Source: Labyrinthula sp. Ha
Lineage: Eukaryota > Sar > Bigyra > Labyrinthulida > Labyrinthulaceae
Reading direction: 5' to 3'
Assembly (NCBI GenBank): GCA_015227615.1
Contig: JAALGZ010000043.1
Location: 1-64,000 of the forward strand
DNA length: 64,000 bases
Shown here one piece after another: positions 9,964-22,000 of this stretch. The notes beneath the pieces were generated by a model that was not told where the DNA came from, ran no database searches, and was given only the letters and a program-made list of their open reading frames with translations. The first letter of the stretch is position 1. Each line of letters begins with the position of its first letter. Both the position numbers and the translations under genes were made by a program.

Positions 9964-12900
9964 TTATTTATGTGCTTGATAGTTTTCAGTCTTCTTCTCT
10001 ACTTTTGGTTCTTATGCGTAACAACTAATAAGTTACGAAAGTTTGCTGCGTGATGTATAATATAGCATACACTGTATTGATAAGAAAGACACATACTATT
10101 AGTGCTGAACATAATCTCGTTATCTCTATAATTATGCCCAGGTCCCTTTTTTACAGGCTTAATTAAATGGCTATAAGAGATCCCAGCAATAAAATTAGGG
10201 GAGTCAACAAGATGTTTTTCCAGGTTCAAAAGTATGCTAGGATTATGTAGTAAGTGTGTATAAAGCTCAATAATGAGGGAAGTGAATATGTGTCGAAAAA
10301 TTGGTTTTTGAAATTTCAAGATATTAATTGTTTCCACAGTAACTTAATACTTGAAAAATCACCGCTCGAGTTGAAGTTTGTTGCAATATCCTCCTTTAGA
10401 TTAACTTAGATAATAGTTGAAGGAGTTCTTTAAAGTAAAGAACCTACATTTATTATTGGAGGTTTTTTTCCCAAGACAGAGGCTTCGGATGCAGCCATTC
10501 TCATCATAGAGCCGGTCAGCCGCAGGGTACCTAGCGGCTCATCCGTGAATAATGAGCCTGAAACTGGGTGTTATTATCGTTGTTATTTCTTGCCAGTGAC
10601 AAGACTTCTAAGCTTAATAGTTTAAGACAATACGCCCATGTATAAATGAAACTAATGGCTATTAGAGTTTATACACCATTCTCCTATACTACTAACACGC
10701 TTCCCAAAGCATAATCTGAGATTTATCTTTCTAAAATTCTTTGAAAAACAATTTCTTCTTTAAGCCACACTCTTATAACTTTGAAACTTTGGTCACAGGT
10801 AAGACAACAAGAAACTAGTTCATAGGAGACAGAGCTTCCGCTTTTGCCAGTATGATGGTTTGGAGGGTATTTATTCAGTATATTTTGTTGGCTTGTCTCT
10901 AAGAACAAATTAACTATGATGATGGAAAACATAAAACAATACATACTTAAGCAAGTAGCACTACTATCTTACAAACATTCGATTCAGATAAATAACAATC
11001 GCAAGGTTGCATAACTCCACAAGCAAATGAAACAAAGATCGCTATCAAAATTATTGATTTTTGGCACAAGATATCTAACGGAGCATAAGCTCAATAGTGT
11101 GGCCAATTCTTTACTCTCGAGTGAATCGCCTTTGCAAACCTAGATTTGGGCGGGCACAAAATCCCACTTATTTCGGGAAGATTTTTCGCCCTTTGAAGTG
11201 AGTGGAGCAAAGCCCGTTAATTACAGTCCAAGAAAAGTTACACTACAACGATGAACATAAAAGCATGGGTTTTAGCCTGGTTCACATAAATACAAATAAG
11301 GCATAATGGAAATAATTTCCAGTGTTTAAGGTCTATCATATCAAAATCATAGATCGTTTTTGCTACCAGAACTACTTATATTAGCTAAATCTAAGAAAAA
11401 TATAGTATTCCCAAAAAACTGGTAACATGCAGTGAAATTTGTCGAAGATAAGTTGTATGATGCGGTAATGTAAATAAGCAACAGAGTCTTTGCAGACTAG
11501 AATTAGTTCAGTAAACATAATTACGCCATATTTGGCAGTAACAACGTAGGGTCAACCGCTTGAACAGAGCAATAATAACTATTCATACAAGAAATATGAA
11601 GTGGCTCTGTTCATAGTACCACAAGAAATCAATAACCAAATATTTTAATGTCAAGGATTTTACAAAATATTTTGGTTTCCCTTACCGATTAAGTAAATGT
11701 TTCTGTCAAATCAGTATTATCTCCGTTGACATGTTAGGTGTAGACAAAATAAGAAAGGGTAGGTTTTGATACTAGCTAGTGCAATAAACTTCATTTAACA
11801 TTTAATTTTATTGCTTCACATATATTTTAAAACAAAAAACAGTTTCTTTTTTTGGAGCAATTCTATAAAGAAAGACCTATGTTCATGGAATTATAGAGGA
11901 TTCTGTAGTCGGTAGTACTGTACCATTTCGCAATTTTTTAAAAAATCAGCTCATATTGTTGTTGATATTTTCCCAGCTATTTCTTGTTCTAACCATTTAA
12001 TGTTGTAGCCTTTTTGGATTTATACTTTGATATGAGTAAATTTTGGGCTTTCGATGAGATTTGAGTTAATAAAGTGTTTTTCGTAGCAAAATTAAAAATA
12101 TTTCATCAATGGCCCGCATGAATGTACCTAGCAGTTGGAATTAAAGTTCCTGACATCTCTTAAATATTTTGCAAACCTTTCAATTGACTATTGAGCTTTC
12201 ATCTTTGTAGAATCTTAGCCTCAAAATTCATTTGCAAGAGAAATAACGAATACTTGTGCCCAAGGCCATGGCTTAACACCCTTAGACGTTTAAGGTAACT
12301 TCTTTTCCTGCTTTGAATCAGGAAGAAAACTGTTGAAATCATTGAGAAATTCCTTGTTAAACTGACCAATCGACAAGACCTAAAATCCTAAGCTTGGCAT
12401 TTCCACTGCAGGAACTTTAACTAACCTTCTACAATACTTGGGATACTGCATGGTACTTCATTAATCCCTTCATTGAGCCAGTCAAAACAACCGACAAAAA
12501 CTTGACAGAACCAAGAAGAGATAAAAGCAGTAGGGAGAAACGCACTTATGCTTAGAAATAGGTGTTTTCATTAAAGCTCTGTGATATTGGAACTTATGTG
12601 CATTTCTGCTTCTTATATACACCTTAAAGTCTAGTAGATAGATGCTTATAAATATATTTTGTAGCGCTAATATTTGTTTATGGGTGTGTCAAAATAGCTC
12701 GTATTAGAAAATCGCTCAGCACCGATGATATTTTCTAAGCAAATAATGTTATGAAACTATTAATAATATCACAAACATCAACCTTTCAGCTTAGCTTGCA
12801 AATTCTAAGTCTCTCATTGAATAAACAATACATAAAGAAACACACATACAAAAAAACAAAACTCACAGAATGTGGTAAAAATTTCTAATTATCAAGTTAA

Positions 12901-13262
12901 CGCATCCTACTATCAGAATATAAGTAAACGTAATACTATGAATAAAGTTCAGGGGGTATTTTGCTTAGGTTAAGCAATTAACTATTTTACTACTAATCTA
13001 ACAGTCTTCTGTTACCCGGTAATCGAATTTAAGATCATATTGTGCTCTACATCTTAGACTTTTTCGATTGCTCGATCATCACTAAGGAATCAGACGTGTG
13101 TTGTTTTGTTTTCGCTTAAAGTACACCTGATTTTGTTAGAACCATTAGAGATGCAGCAAAAAACCGTTATTTCTTAATTGCCCAAAATATTCGAGTGTCT
13201 CAATAATAAGGAACAAATTGAACCCAATCGCCATTCGAAAAATAATCTCATCTACAAACCTG
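9964..13262. other. Long intergenic region with one GC-rich structured patch
   Basis: No supported gene in 3.3 kb. The only standout is about 10480-10575, GC-richer than its surroundings, with two adjacent stems: GAGCCG with CGGCTC, and GGCTCAT with ATGAGCC. This is a possible non-coding RNA on either strand. The 13145-13456 minus ORF lies opposite the next gene and is a shadow. Confidence 0.35.
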
Positions 13263-15536
13263 ATGCAAAACAATCTTAGACCAAGACTGTTCTCAGAATA
13301 TAAGGATAAAGATCCTTTATCTATCCTTCGAGCTTCTTCTGTAGGAACAAGACCAGAATTATATCTTCTTGTGAAAGAGTTCTTCAATAGAATATGTCTA
13401 CCCGCGAAAGTGAAAGACAGAAATAACAGAAAAGCAGTCTTTAGATATGGAGACATCGTTGTTGTCCCCCTGCGTAACTTGAAAAAGGAGAATGGAATTT
13501 CAAAATGGTATGTGGCTATGGATGAGGTTGTTTTTAAACAAGGTGCTGTTAATGAAGTTACTCAAACTGAGAGATATGAGTTTAGCAAGCAGCTCAGCCC
13601 TTTTTCTATAAACGATCTTATCCCTGTTGCTCTGGAGGTAGTGAATAAATTAGGTGGATCTGTAAGTTTAAGCGTAATTGAGAAAGAAATAGACAAGTAT
13701 GTTAACCCAGCCTTTAAGCAATCGGGTAGAAAAACTGTGCTTACAAAATCTTTTTATAGTAGACTGAAGTGCAAGGCTGAACTTATTCTTGAAGATTCTA
13801 AGAAATCGAGTTTCTTATTAGATATATTGAAAAGAAGGTTAGCAGATATAAATCCAAAGCATGATTTTGAAGTATCTTTGATGCCACCGGGATATTTGAA
13901 AGGGATGATTAAAGAGAATGAACAAAAAGTTGAAGTTAAGGAGTTGGAGAATCTTAACGAACCAAGCTTAGAGAATCAAATGCTTATTGAAGTAAAAGAA
14001 AAGAATGAGTCAAATTTCATATCTGAAATAATTTTCACTCCCTCTTGGTCTAAGACTGTTAGCCAAAAGAGATTTCTTCAATTGTTTACACCTATATTCT
14101 CGCTTAGGGTGAATACTAATATTCATGGAACTGTATTTAGATTGTATGGGATAGATGTTGAGAATAGAAAAGTTCTCATTCATTATCACTTTTTCCCTCT
14201 GTTTCTTCGCACTTATACCTGGAAAATGTATTTTAGTACACTGCTTCAGAAGTTTCCTGTTTTGGATTCTACGGGTGTGGTTGTAATTTTTGGTTTTTCA
14301 AGAGATGGATCAAAAGGTTTCAAGAAGTGTTTTAAGCATGCTGAGTTTTTATTTGAAGCAAGAAGCATGAAGAGAATACTTTGCCGAGAAAGTATAATAA
14401 ATGCTGTGGATTGGTACTCTCTAGCAACTACAGTCAATCCCTATGAGTTCTTGCAGAAATATTTCTTGATTAGAAACGATCCGGAGTTTTGGGCTAGGGC
14501 GAAGGCGGCTGGATTTACATTATATCCTCTAAAGAATCTCTTCATCGTGTGCAGGATGTTGAACATTGAACGACCTGACGTTCTCGATTCACTTCCTGAT
14601 GAGTTGAAGAGATTGGAAGATCTAGAGACTACGAATTTTTATGGGAAAAGCAATGGTTTTGGAGCTGTTAATGAAGAACAAATAAGTGAAATTTGGAATA
14701 AAGGTGAACTCACTTTTTCCAATAAGATTATTATGGTACTGAGAGAAGAAGTGGAAGCGTATAAACAGCAACCTAGGGAAGAAAGATATACACCAGAGAA
14801 GCCACATATACCAAGTCATGTTAGCAAGTTTCTTGAAGAAAAGATAACGAATCTTGAGGAACATCCACTGCGCATTGTTCCTGAAGCCTCAGAAAATAGT
14901 GTTGATGAAATGATATCTGATTGGCCTGAAAAAGGTCTGTGCAATGGATATAGAACAAGTGTAAAATCAGGGAGCAGTTTTTGTGAGTGTTTGCAACCAA
15001 TTTTTACAAGTTTGCCTTGTAAACATCAGGTTTCTTTACTCAAGGAACAAAACACGGATATAACTAAGAGTGGTTTAATGCAGGTATTTAATCCATGGGT
15101 CACAGAATTTTTTACTCGAGCTGGTATGTTACCTGAAGGCGAAAATCTAAACTGGCCAGAGGTAAATTCATTCCAAACTCATTCAAATGGTGAGGTTATT
15201 GACAGTGAAAGTGTGGAAACAACCCCAGAAGATATTTCCCCTGTGAAAAAGGAAATGAATCAAGACAGTATTTTTAGTAACTTACAAATGTCAAAATCTG
15301 AGGAAGTGGAAATCCTACAGGTAAGAGAGGAAGCTACTAAAGAGATTCAGCGCAATAGGAAATACTTGTCTAAGCTCGTGTCCACACTTGGAACAATGAA
15401 AAGACGAAAATATGAAGGTATGCTACTAAAACAAGAAGTTTTGACGGAGCAGGATAAAAGAATAAAGATGGACGAAACAAGACCTAGAAATGGTACAGGT
15501 GTTGTGGGAGATATTAATCTCCCTGATATTAGCTGA
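13263..15536 (+). CDS. MULE-transposase-derived protein with SWIM zinc finger (probably domesticated)
   Basis: First ATG in the frame is 13263, giving 757 residues; the frame itself opens earlier but without an ATG. A SWIM zinc finger lies at about residues 574-588 (CEC, nine residues, CKH), the usual C-terminal mark of Mutator-like transposases and FAR1-type proteins. Upstream, residues about 280-400 align in order with the MULE DDE region: a strand pair where the family has its first Asp (here RVNTNIHG), a GIDVENRKVLIHYHFFPL stretch matching the family's following strands, and SRDGSKGF matching the SDRxKGL motif with the second Asp. The first catalytic Asp appears to be Asn and the Cys/His motif after the second Asp is altered, so transposition activity is doubtful. 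An intact 2.3-kb frame with lost catalytic residues suggests a host function, for example as a DNA-binding regulator. It lies between two inverted copies of the ~175-bp repeat. Confidence 0.6.
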   Translation: MQNNLRPRLFSEYKDKDPLSILRASSVGTRPELYLLVKEFFNRICLPAKVKDRNNRKAVFRYGDIVVVPLRNLKKENGISKWYVAMDEVVFKQGAVNEVTQTERYEFSKQLSPFSINDLIPVALEVVNKLGGSVSLSVIEKEIDKYVNPAFKQSGRKTVLTKSFYSRLKCKAELILEDSKKSSFLLDILKRRLADINPKHDFEVSLMPPGYLKGMIKENEQKVEVKELENLNEPSLENQMLIEVKEKNESNFISEIIFTPSWSKTVSQKRFLQLFTPIFSLRVNTNIHGTVFRLYGIDVENRKVLIHYHFFPLFLRTYTWKMYFSTLLQKFPVLDSTGVVVIFGFSRDGSKGFKKCFKHAEFLFEARSMKRILCRESIINAVDWYSLATTVNPYEFLQKYFLIRNDPEFWARAKAAGFTLYPLKNLFIVCRMLNIERPDVLDSLPDELKRLEDLETTNFYGKSNGFGAVNEEQISEIWNKGELTFSNKIIMVLREEVEAYKQQPREERYTPEKPHIPSHVSKFLEEKITNLEEHPLRIVPEASENSVDEMISDWPEKGLCNGYRTSVKSGSSFCECLQPIFTSLPCKHQVSLLKEQNTDITKSGLMQVFNPWVTEFFTRAGMLPEGENLNWPEVNSFQTHSNGEVIDSESVETTPEDISPVKKEMNQDSIFSNLQMSKSEEVEILQVREEATKEIQRNRKYLSKLVSTLGTMKRRKYEGMLLKQEVLTEQDKRIKMDETRPRNGTGVVGDINLPDIS

Positions 15537-16320
15537 ATTTTGCTGAATACTCTCTTAAGAAAAAGGCCATGAACCTTAAATGCAGCAAGCATTGCAGAAT
15601 TAACCCGGACCTTGTTTGGACGGTAAGGCTGCGTGACTAGCTTCCGCTTCTTACTTCTTTTTTTCAGGCGTGGTTTTCTGATAGGGTGTTTCTTCCAGAA
15701 ATCAGGCACAACGACTTAACGCTACTTCTATATTGTGAGGGCTGATTGAAACTTGCTTAAATACTATTATATTAGTTCTAAGGTTTCAGAATGTATAGAG
15801 GCTGCCTATTTCTCTGATCTGATTTATTCTTTAGTGTCGCGTTCCTTAAAGAAATTTGCAGCTCAAGCAAACATAAACTCCTTGTACAAGGTTGTTTTCC
15901 GGGTGTTTAATCAGATAGAGGTTAGTGCTATCCAAAATAGGCTAGTGAGGCCACCACTGAAAATAATTGAGTTTTAGAAACATAAAAAAAAACTATCTAG
16001 AATTCATACGATGATGTCTCACGTTGCCCAAAAAGCAGTAGTTCAACACAAGTTGGCGTTCTAATCTCTTCACTGTTACTGGTGTTGCACAGTTGACTTT
16101 TAATTATGGTTGATACTTATTAGTCGAAACTATGAGCTACACTTTTTAAGCTGGGCCAGATAATAGTTGCGGCAAAGAAAAACATTATAAAAGTCAATTA
16201 TCAACTTCTCCACAATGGTTTTTGTACATCGTCATCTCTTCAACTTTGTTAGAACACTAGTCACTCTAATTGCAATAACTCTAGCTATGAGTTAGAATAT
16301 TAACCCAAGGGCTTCTTATC
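15537..16320. other. 3' flank with an intron-like segment
   Basis: No convincing gene. Positions 15623-15667 (45 nt) begin GTAAGG and end TTTTTTTCAG, so they look like a conventional intron, but no exon frames could be joined across it. The minus-strand frame 15347-15709 opens with a very basic stretch (KKRSKKRKL) but has no ATG at its start and mostly lies opposite the upstream gene. Confidence 0.25.
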
Positions 16321-16450
16321 GTGATAAACGTTAACTAACGGTTAAAAAAAAGTTCAAATATTGCTAAACGTTAATAACGTTAAGAATTCTGTTAATTAAC
16401 GTTTATTTGCGGAAAATTAACTGTAAGAAAAAAATACCGATAACTTTTTG
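16321..16450. repeat. Cluster of AACGTTAA/TAACGG words
   Basis: Five or more AACGTTA, TAACGG or GTTAACG words in 130 bp, mostly in palindromic form. Similar clusters are at 7.86-7.96 and 17.54-17.74 kb. Could be a degraded miniature element or a group of Myb-like sites. Confidence 0.3.
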
Positions 16451-16689
16451 TGTTCCCAAATTTTTTTACCAATTTAATATTTTGCCCCAAATCATATCTC
16501 CATAATATATTATGCCCATATTCTTCCTGTAAAGGAATAAAATTGAAGCAAAAGCTGGGTCAAAAGTAGATGCAACAAAGAATTAACATCATTTGCAAAT
16601 TATTTTATATGAAAAATTTCCTATGACTACTAACCTTAACCTAGAAGTTACCTCAATTTCAGCTCAAAATGAGCTCCTCGAGGGTAGTG

Positions 16690-17045
16690 AAATATTCTAA
16701 GTACCTTTTCTAAATAATTTGAAAGAGTTATTTCTGCACTGCGAGAGAAAATGGAACTCAGAAAATAGAGGTAATACCTTGGTAATAGCGAAAATCTTAC
16801 ATAACCTTCATATAGAAATGCAACTAACTTCGCTCAAACCTCACTTGACAATATTTAAAATACATCCATCACAAGTTGTTGAAAAGAACTTTTAAGAAAA
16901 ATTAAGTTAGATTGCTTAAACCAATTTTAGCTTTCTCATAACAGAACATATTTATTCACGATACCGAAAATTTTGCATAATTTTCATATAGTAATGCATC
17001 TATCTTGGCTCAAACTTTGTTTCAAAAAAATAAAAATTTGTTTCT
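16690..17045 (-). repeat. ~175-bp tandem repeat, array B (inverted relative to array A)
   Basis: Read on the minus strand, the key phrase (AGTTTGAGCCAAGATAGATGC) starts at 17016 and a second copy (GGTTTGAGCGAAGTTAGTTGC) at 16840, an offset of 176. The unit hairpin sits at 16873-16891, 125 nt after the phrase start, exactly as in array A. Divergence from array A is high but order and spacing are preserved. Confidence 0.7.
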
Positions 17046-17923
17046 ATAAAGCTTTAGAATTATTTTATTTAGTCTCTTTAACCTGTTAGGGTTGTTTCCC
17101 CGCTTTTTGAATATTGAATGATATTGTTTCATAACTTTGTCTTCTTTTCAAACCAAAGCTAATAATAATTATACAAATTTTTGAAAGTTTAATACAGAAA
17201 GAATTAAAGTCACATTTTCGAAAAGTTAATCTAACGTTAATTTTAGTTTTTTAGGAGAGTTTTATTTTCTTTAACCCAATCTTACTGTTCCTCCTCACAA
17301 ACAAACACGGCTCTCAGATAGCTCAGCTAAGCAAAATCTCCAACAACTAGAAGACAACTAGTCTTGAACCTTAAGCTAACAAGTAATTGTTTTGTTATTC
17401 TTAAAAACCATTACTATTATCTCTATTTACACCAGTTTTTTGTGTTTGCACAAGGAGTTTTTGTCTAGACTTATTTGGTTTTGGCTTTATGCAGCAAGAG
17501 AAAATTTGGTGCTTGTTGAATTTTCCTAAATATATCATTACGTACCGTTATTTATCGTGCTTATTGTAGTTTCCGTTAACTTCAGCTTTTTTTCCATTAA
17601 GCGATAAGACTCCTATTCTGCCTACCGTTAATAACGGTAAGCAAAATTATCGGCAAATTACCGTTAACTATCGTGTGTTCCGTTACGATAAGAAACCTAA
17701 ATTATAATAAAAAGGTTGATATAAATTTTAACGGTAGTAGATTTTTGGAAAGAATCAATAAAAATTAGAAGAATTCGATGTAGTTGTACTAGAATATATA
17801 AAATTCAATCAGAGAATGGACGCGTAAATTGAAAGAGTTATTATTTCATTTTCTTCTAAAATCTTCAACCCAATTATAGTACACCCTGTTCAAGCCTGAA
17901 ATTCAAAACAAATAGAGAAACAT
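17046..17923. other. Upstream region with ACCGTTA cluster
   Basis: No ORF. About 17540-17740 holds at least six CCGTTA/TAACGG words, including the near-palindrome ACCGTTAATAACGGT (about 17621-17635). It lies 200-380 bp upstream of the M8 peptidase relic. Confidence 0.35.
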
Positions 17924-19068
17924 ATGGAAAACAAGGAAGTTATGTTTGATCAACCCGAAATGCAACAGAAGGTAGCGTTAACCAGGAAAAACAGAAATCT
18001 TTACACATATATCATTTTTGGCTCACTGTTCTGTGGGGCTGTAGTGGCAGCTGTTATTGGTGGAGAAATTGGGGATGGATCTACAGTTACCCCTGAGCAG
18101 AATAAAATTGAAGACATATGTTCCAATGTAAATGATGGATCAAGAGTTAAAGCTTCGTCATCTGATTATATAACACTGGTGTTTGATGTAAAACCAACGA
18201 AAGCAGACTGCATTGCATTTGTTAGCGCAGCTTCAAGACTGTCAAAAGCTGTAAAAGGAACTAAAAATAATTAAAACAAAACCGCAGAAGAGGATTGGAA
18301 GCTTACAGACACTTGTAACTATTTTGGTCAGAAAAATCCTATTATTCTAAAAAAGGCTGAGGAGTTTAAGAACTTATTTATTGCGGTAGTTCTTGCACCC
18401 ATAGATGGAGCAATTGCTGCAGTACACTTGGTCTACTCTTTAATTCTTAGGCTAGTCCTTGCATGTACAATGAAAAGCTTGGACTTCCGCTTGTAGGCGT
18501 TATGATTTTTGATACTGCAGACACAGCTGATATTGTTCAGCTAGGCAAGTTAGAACTAGTTGTTGTTCATGAGATGATGCATGTGTTTGGATATGGAGTA
18601 ACTTGGCATCCACGTTATGGACCTGATGGCACCTTGGTTTCTAATTTTAGTGTAATTGAGGATGAATATTTTCCGTACAATTAAAAAGGAGAATTTATTG
18701 TTCACCCTGATAATTTTCCCAAGTATACCGGAGCCAAAGGAGTTGCAGAATTTCAGAAATTGACGGGAAAACCAGAGACATTCATCCCTGTTCAAGGAGC
18801 TGCTGTTAATGGAGGAGTTTATTTCAATGTCTCTACCGGAGACGGTCAAGGAAGTCTTGACAGTCACATTAACATAGATATGTTTGGAAATGCGTTAATG
18901 ACGTTTGGGTTGGATTATGAAAGTAAAGAACACGAACCGCTAACTGCAATGAGTCTTGGTATGTTGAGAGACATAGGTTACACTGTAAATACAACTGTAG
19001 CAGATGAATATGCTTTGCCAAAGAGTATCGAGGGTTTTTCCTATAGCTTAAGGGGCCACCTAAGTTAG
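17924..19068 (+). pseudogene. Leishmanolysin-type (M8) zinc metallopeptidase, inactivated
   Basis: Remnant of a membrane-anchored M8 metallopeptidase. From ATG 17924 there is a short cytosolic end, a transmembrane segment (about residues 29-48, ending AAVIGG), then an ectodomain to a TAA at 18272-18274. The same frame continues as protein-like sequence to about 18440, then reading must shift by one frame to ASPCMYNEKLGLPLVGVMIFD, which matches the family block before the active site. The zinc motif HEMMHVFGYG (HExxH) is at about 18568. A second in-frame TAA is at 18682-18684. After it come the third-ligand region (GSLDSHINIDMFGNALM) and a conserved tail (MLRDIGYTVN). So at least two stops and one frameshift interrupt it. 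All three frames would be needed for a full enzyme. Confidence 0.8.
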
Positions 19069-22000
19069 TATATTGACTTATCGAATGATGTGCTTAGAAT
19101 AGAACCTGTTAATTTAAATCTTGATGATCGAAATAGTGTGAAAGGATTAAGGTCTCGAAAGGCGATATCGTTGCAAGAGGCTCTTGGACTAGCATAATGG
19201 TTAAGTTGAGTTCTCACTGGCTTAACTTAATACTTCTTGTCCCCTTTCTTGGAATGCAACCTTCACTGAGTTCAAGCCAAGTAATCAGATTCTTTAGACT
19301 ACGTTTGGGTCACTATTGCACGATTAAATCAATCCTACCAGACACCATGAAATCCGTAATATGAGTACCTTCCTTGTATAAATGGACAAAGGCAGAGTAA
19401 GGAATAAAATTTAACTTCTTGGATCTTTTATCTTGCAGAATGCTGCTGTAGAAAATAATTAGGAATTAGTTTGCGTTGGGGGCAGTAGATCTTTCGGCTT
19501 AAGAAGTCAGTACCTGACTTATCAGGGATGAACCGTGGTCACCAAAGAATTTCTAATTTATACTGAGAATTTTAATGATCAATTTCTGTCAAACTCTAGA
19601 AATACAGTAGGTATATGTTTAGGTGTAAGCACCATCTTCATGATTCTTACACTTTCCATTTTATTTGGGCAATGGACAGTAACATAATCTCATTAAACGT
19701 GAATTGCTTTCAGGTATATACCAACTTATGACAGTATTATAATTGAAGCTAATAAAAGAATATTGGTATTGTCCTCTGTATATGGCATGCAGCGAAATCA
19801 AGTCCTTATAGAAATTGTCATTCCCACACCACATGAACATCAAGCACCACGTTATCATTAGCAAACTATTAGATATAGCGTGCCTTCTACTATGAAATTG
19901 TGACGAACATTTATTGCTGGTCCTTGAAAGATTTTATCACACTGACACATGTTTGAGAGGCCACATTTGACATTAGCGAAAATGGACATCTACTGCCTCA
20001 ATTTGCACAGGTTATTTTAATAACTTGTTTCACAGGTTGAACAAGAAATTAAAACTTTGGGAAGAGTTTAGCAAAATTGATCTCTGCAGACATTTGCTAT
20101 TTGTGACTATAATAACTTAACAACACATTAATGTTTGAATAGGGTCTTGAAAAATACTTCTCTCTATCTAACAAAGATTAGCAATATCTACACCATCGAA
20201 CTGCAGGCAGGAGTAAATTACTGACAGATATAGTTATCAATCAAGTGATCTCTGTTGGGGGCTATAACAAGAGGTTATAAAAGTTGAAGATATACTTGAG
20301 ATGAAAAGATAGATTATGTTTAACAACAATTACCCAATTCAACGTCAATCTGCATTTAAAACTTCACAGTTATTTTGCCTCGAGCGTTTAACTAGGAAGT
20401 ACATATTAGAGGAAATATAGCTATTATAGGTGCTCTAAAATTTCTTCTTCAATAGGTTTCTACATGAAAGCTACGTACCCGATCACCCAATTATAGTTAA
20501 TATATGAGACCCACTGCTGGACTAAGAATTGAAAATTATGACACCAATATTGCCTATTGTGCATCTATTGCCATTGAGAAAAGGAATAAAAACATACTGT
20601 GCATTACTCGCACACCCCAAACGCAACTACATATTATATGATTCATATAATAGCATGCTAAAGGTTCAATCTTGAAATCTAGAATAATTATAAGATGTAT
20701 TAAAGATATAAAGATGAGAAAGTAGCCTATTCATTATGGTTACAAAGTCTAAACTTTCCTGTAATCCAATTTTTGAAACTATATAATAGTGTCAAGTAGA
20801 AACTTGCAATACTTAGTCCCTAGAACCCAGGGAATTTTTGGTAAATATAGATCATGGACAGCTTCAACCTAATAAGGACAATCATCTTGAATAACGAGTT
20901 TTTTTTAAAGTTACTCTAATAGTCAAAGATAGGGGAGTTCTGACAAAGGGTATAAATTGACTTTAGCATCTTATCCCAGTAAGTATGTCCATAACTTCTG
21001 AAATGTGATCGTAAGATTCGAGGAAAAGCACCGATGACAATACATAAAAGGAAGAAAAAGATTGAAAACATTAAAGTTCCGGGAAATAAAATATGGATTA
21101 ATGTATTTACTGATGAGCTGAAATTATTTTCCCTTTGATATGATATTACAGAAAATATTAATTCGATAATTAAACTCGATTTAATACAAAATTACCGCTA
21201 AGAGATATCTTGCCTGGGTAACGGAACCCATCGTACATAAATTGTAAAATGAAGAGACATTCCTTTTACTAGAAGTAAATTTAATACGTTCGGTTCTACA
21301 ATATAGTAGTTAATAACAGTACCTGGCAAAATAATCAAATATCTGGAAGCTTTTCTATTAGGAGAATAGTATTTATTGGGGAAGTTTGTTTCAAATTTTA
21401 TCAGTTCACGAAAGTCATTAAAGAAACAAGGAAGCTAAATGTTGTAAATATCGCTTATGTTTGCACTATGGTTACGATTGAACTTAGGAAATATTTTCTC
21501 ATTTATCTTAAATAATTTAGTTTCTTTGTTTAAGAAATTGTAAAGGAGTTTTTACTTGCCAAAAAGTTTCTTACAATGTAACAGGGGGTGTGAAATATTA
21601 TATTGACACCAAATTAAGTATATTGTTACCGGTTCTTGTATATCAGGATAGTTTTCAAGAACTTTTACTACAAAGAGACACGTTATTGTTTATCTTTGTC
21701 AATATTATAGTGCAATAAAGATATATTTGGATCCTTCTAATAAGAGAAACTTAATTTAATCTTGCAAATTTGTGTTATTGGCTTTCATTATAGCATTTAT
21801 TATAAGTTAGGAGAAACATACCGTGTGATTCATTAATCGTTTATAGAATCTTGAGTTTTTAATATTCTCAAGAAAATCATTGACACGAACAAGCTGTTTC
21901 GTTTCAACACGAACTTTGAGAGTAATATACATAATACAGAGTAAGATACAAAGAACTAGACTTTCAAACTTCACGGTAAAATTATTGGTAAAGTTTTCCC

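Noticed and set aside
13151-13262. Upstream exon for the MULE-type gene using ATG 13151 and a 30-nt GTTATT...TCGAG intron
   Set aside because: The ends do not match the GTA...(T/C)AG pattern and the join does not enter the correct frame.
15347-15709. Basic minus-strand ORF (ribosomal-protein-like composition)
   Set aside because: No ATG at its start, no family match, and half of it lies opposite a real gene.
18272-18684. In-frame TAA codons in the M8 gene read as an alternative genetic code
   Set aside because: Intact genes in the window end in TAA, TAG and TGA at the expected places, and the M8 gene also has a frameshift, so decay is the better explanation.
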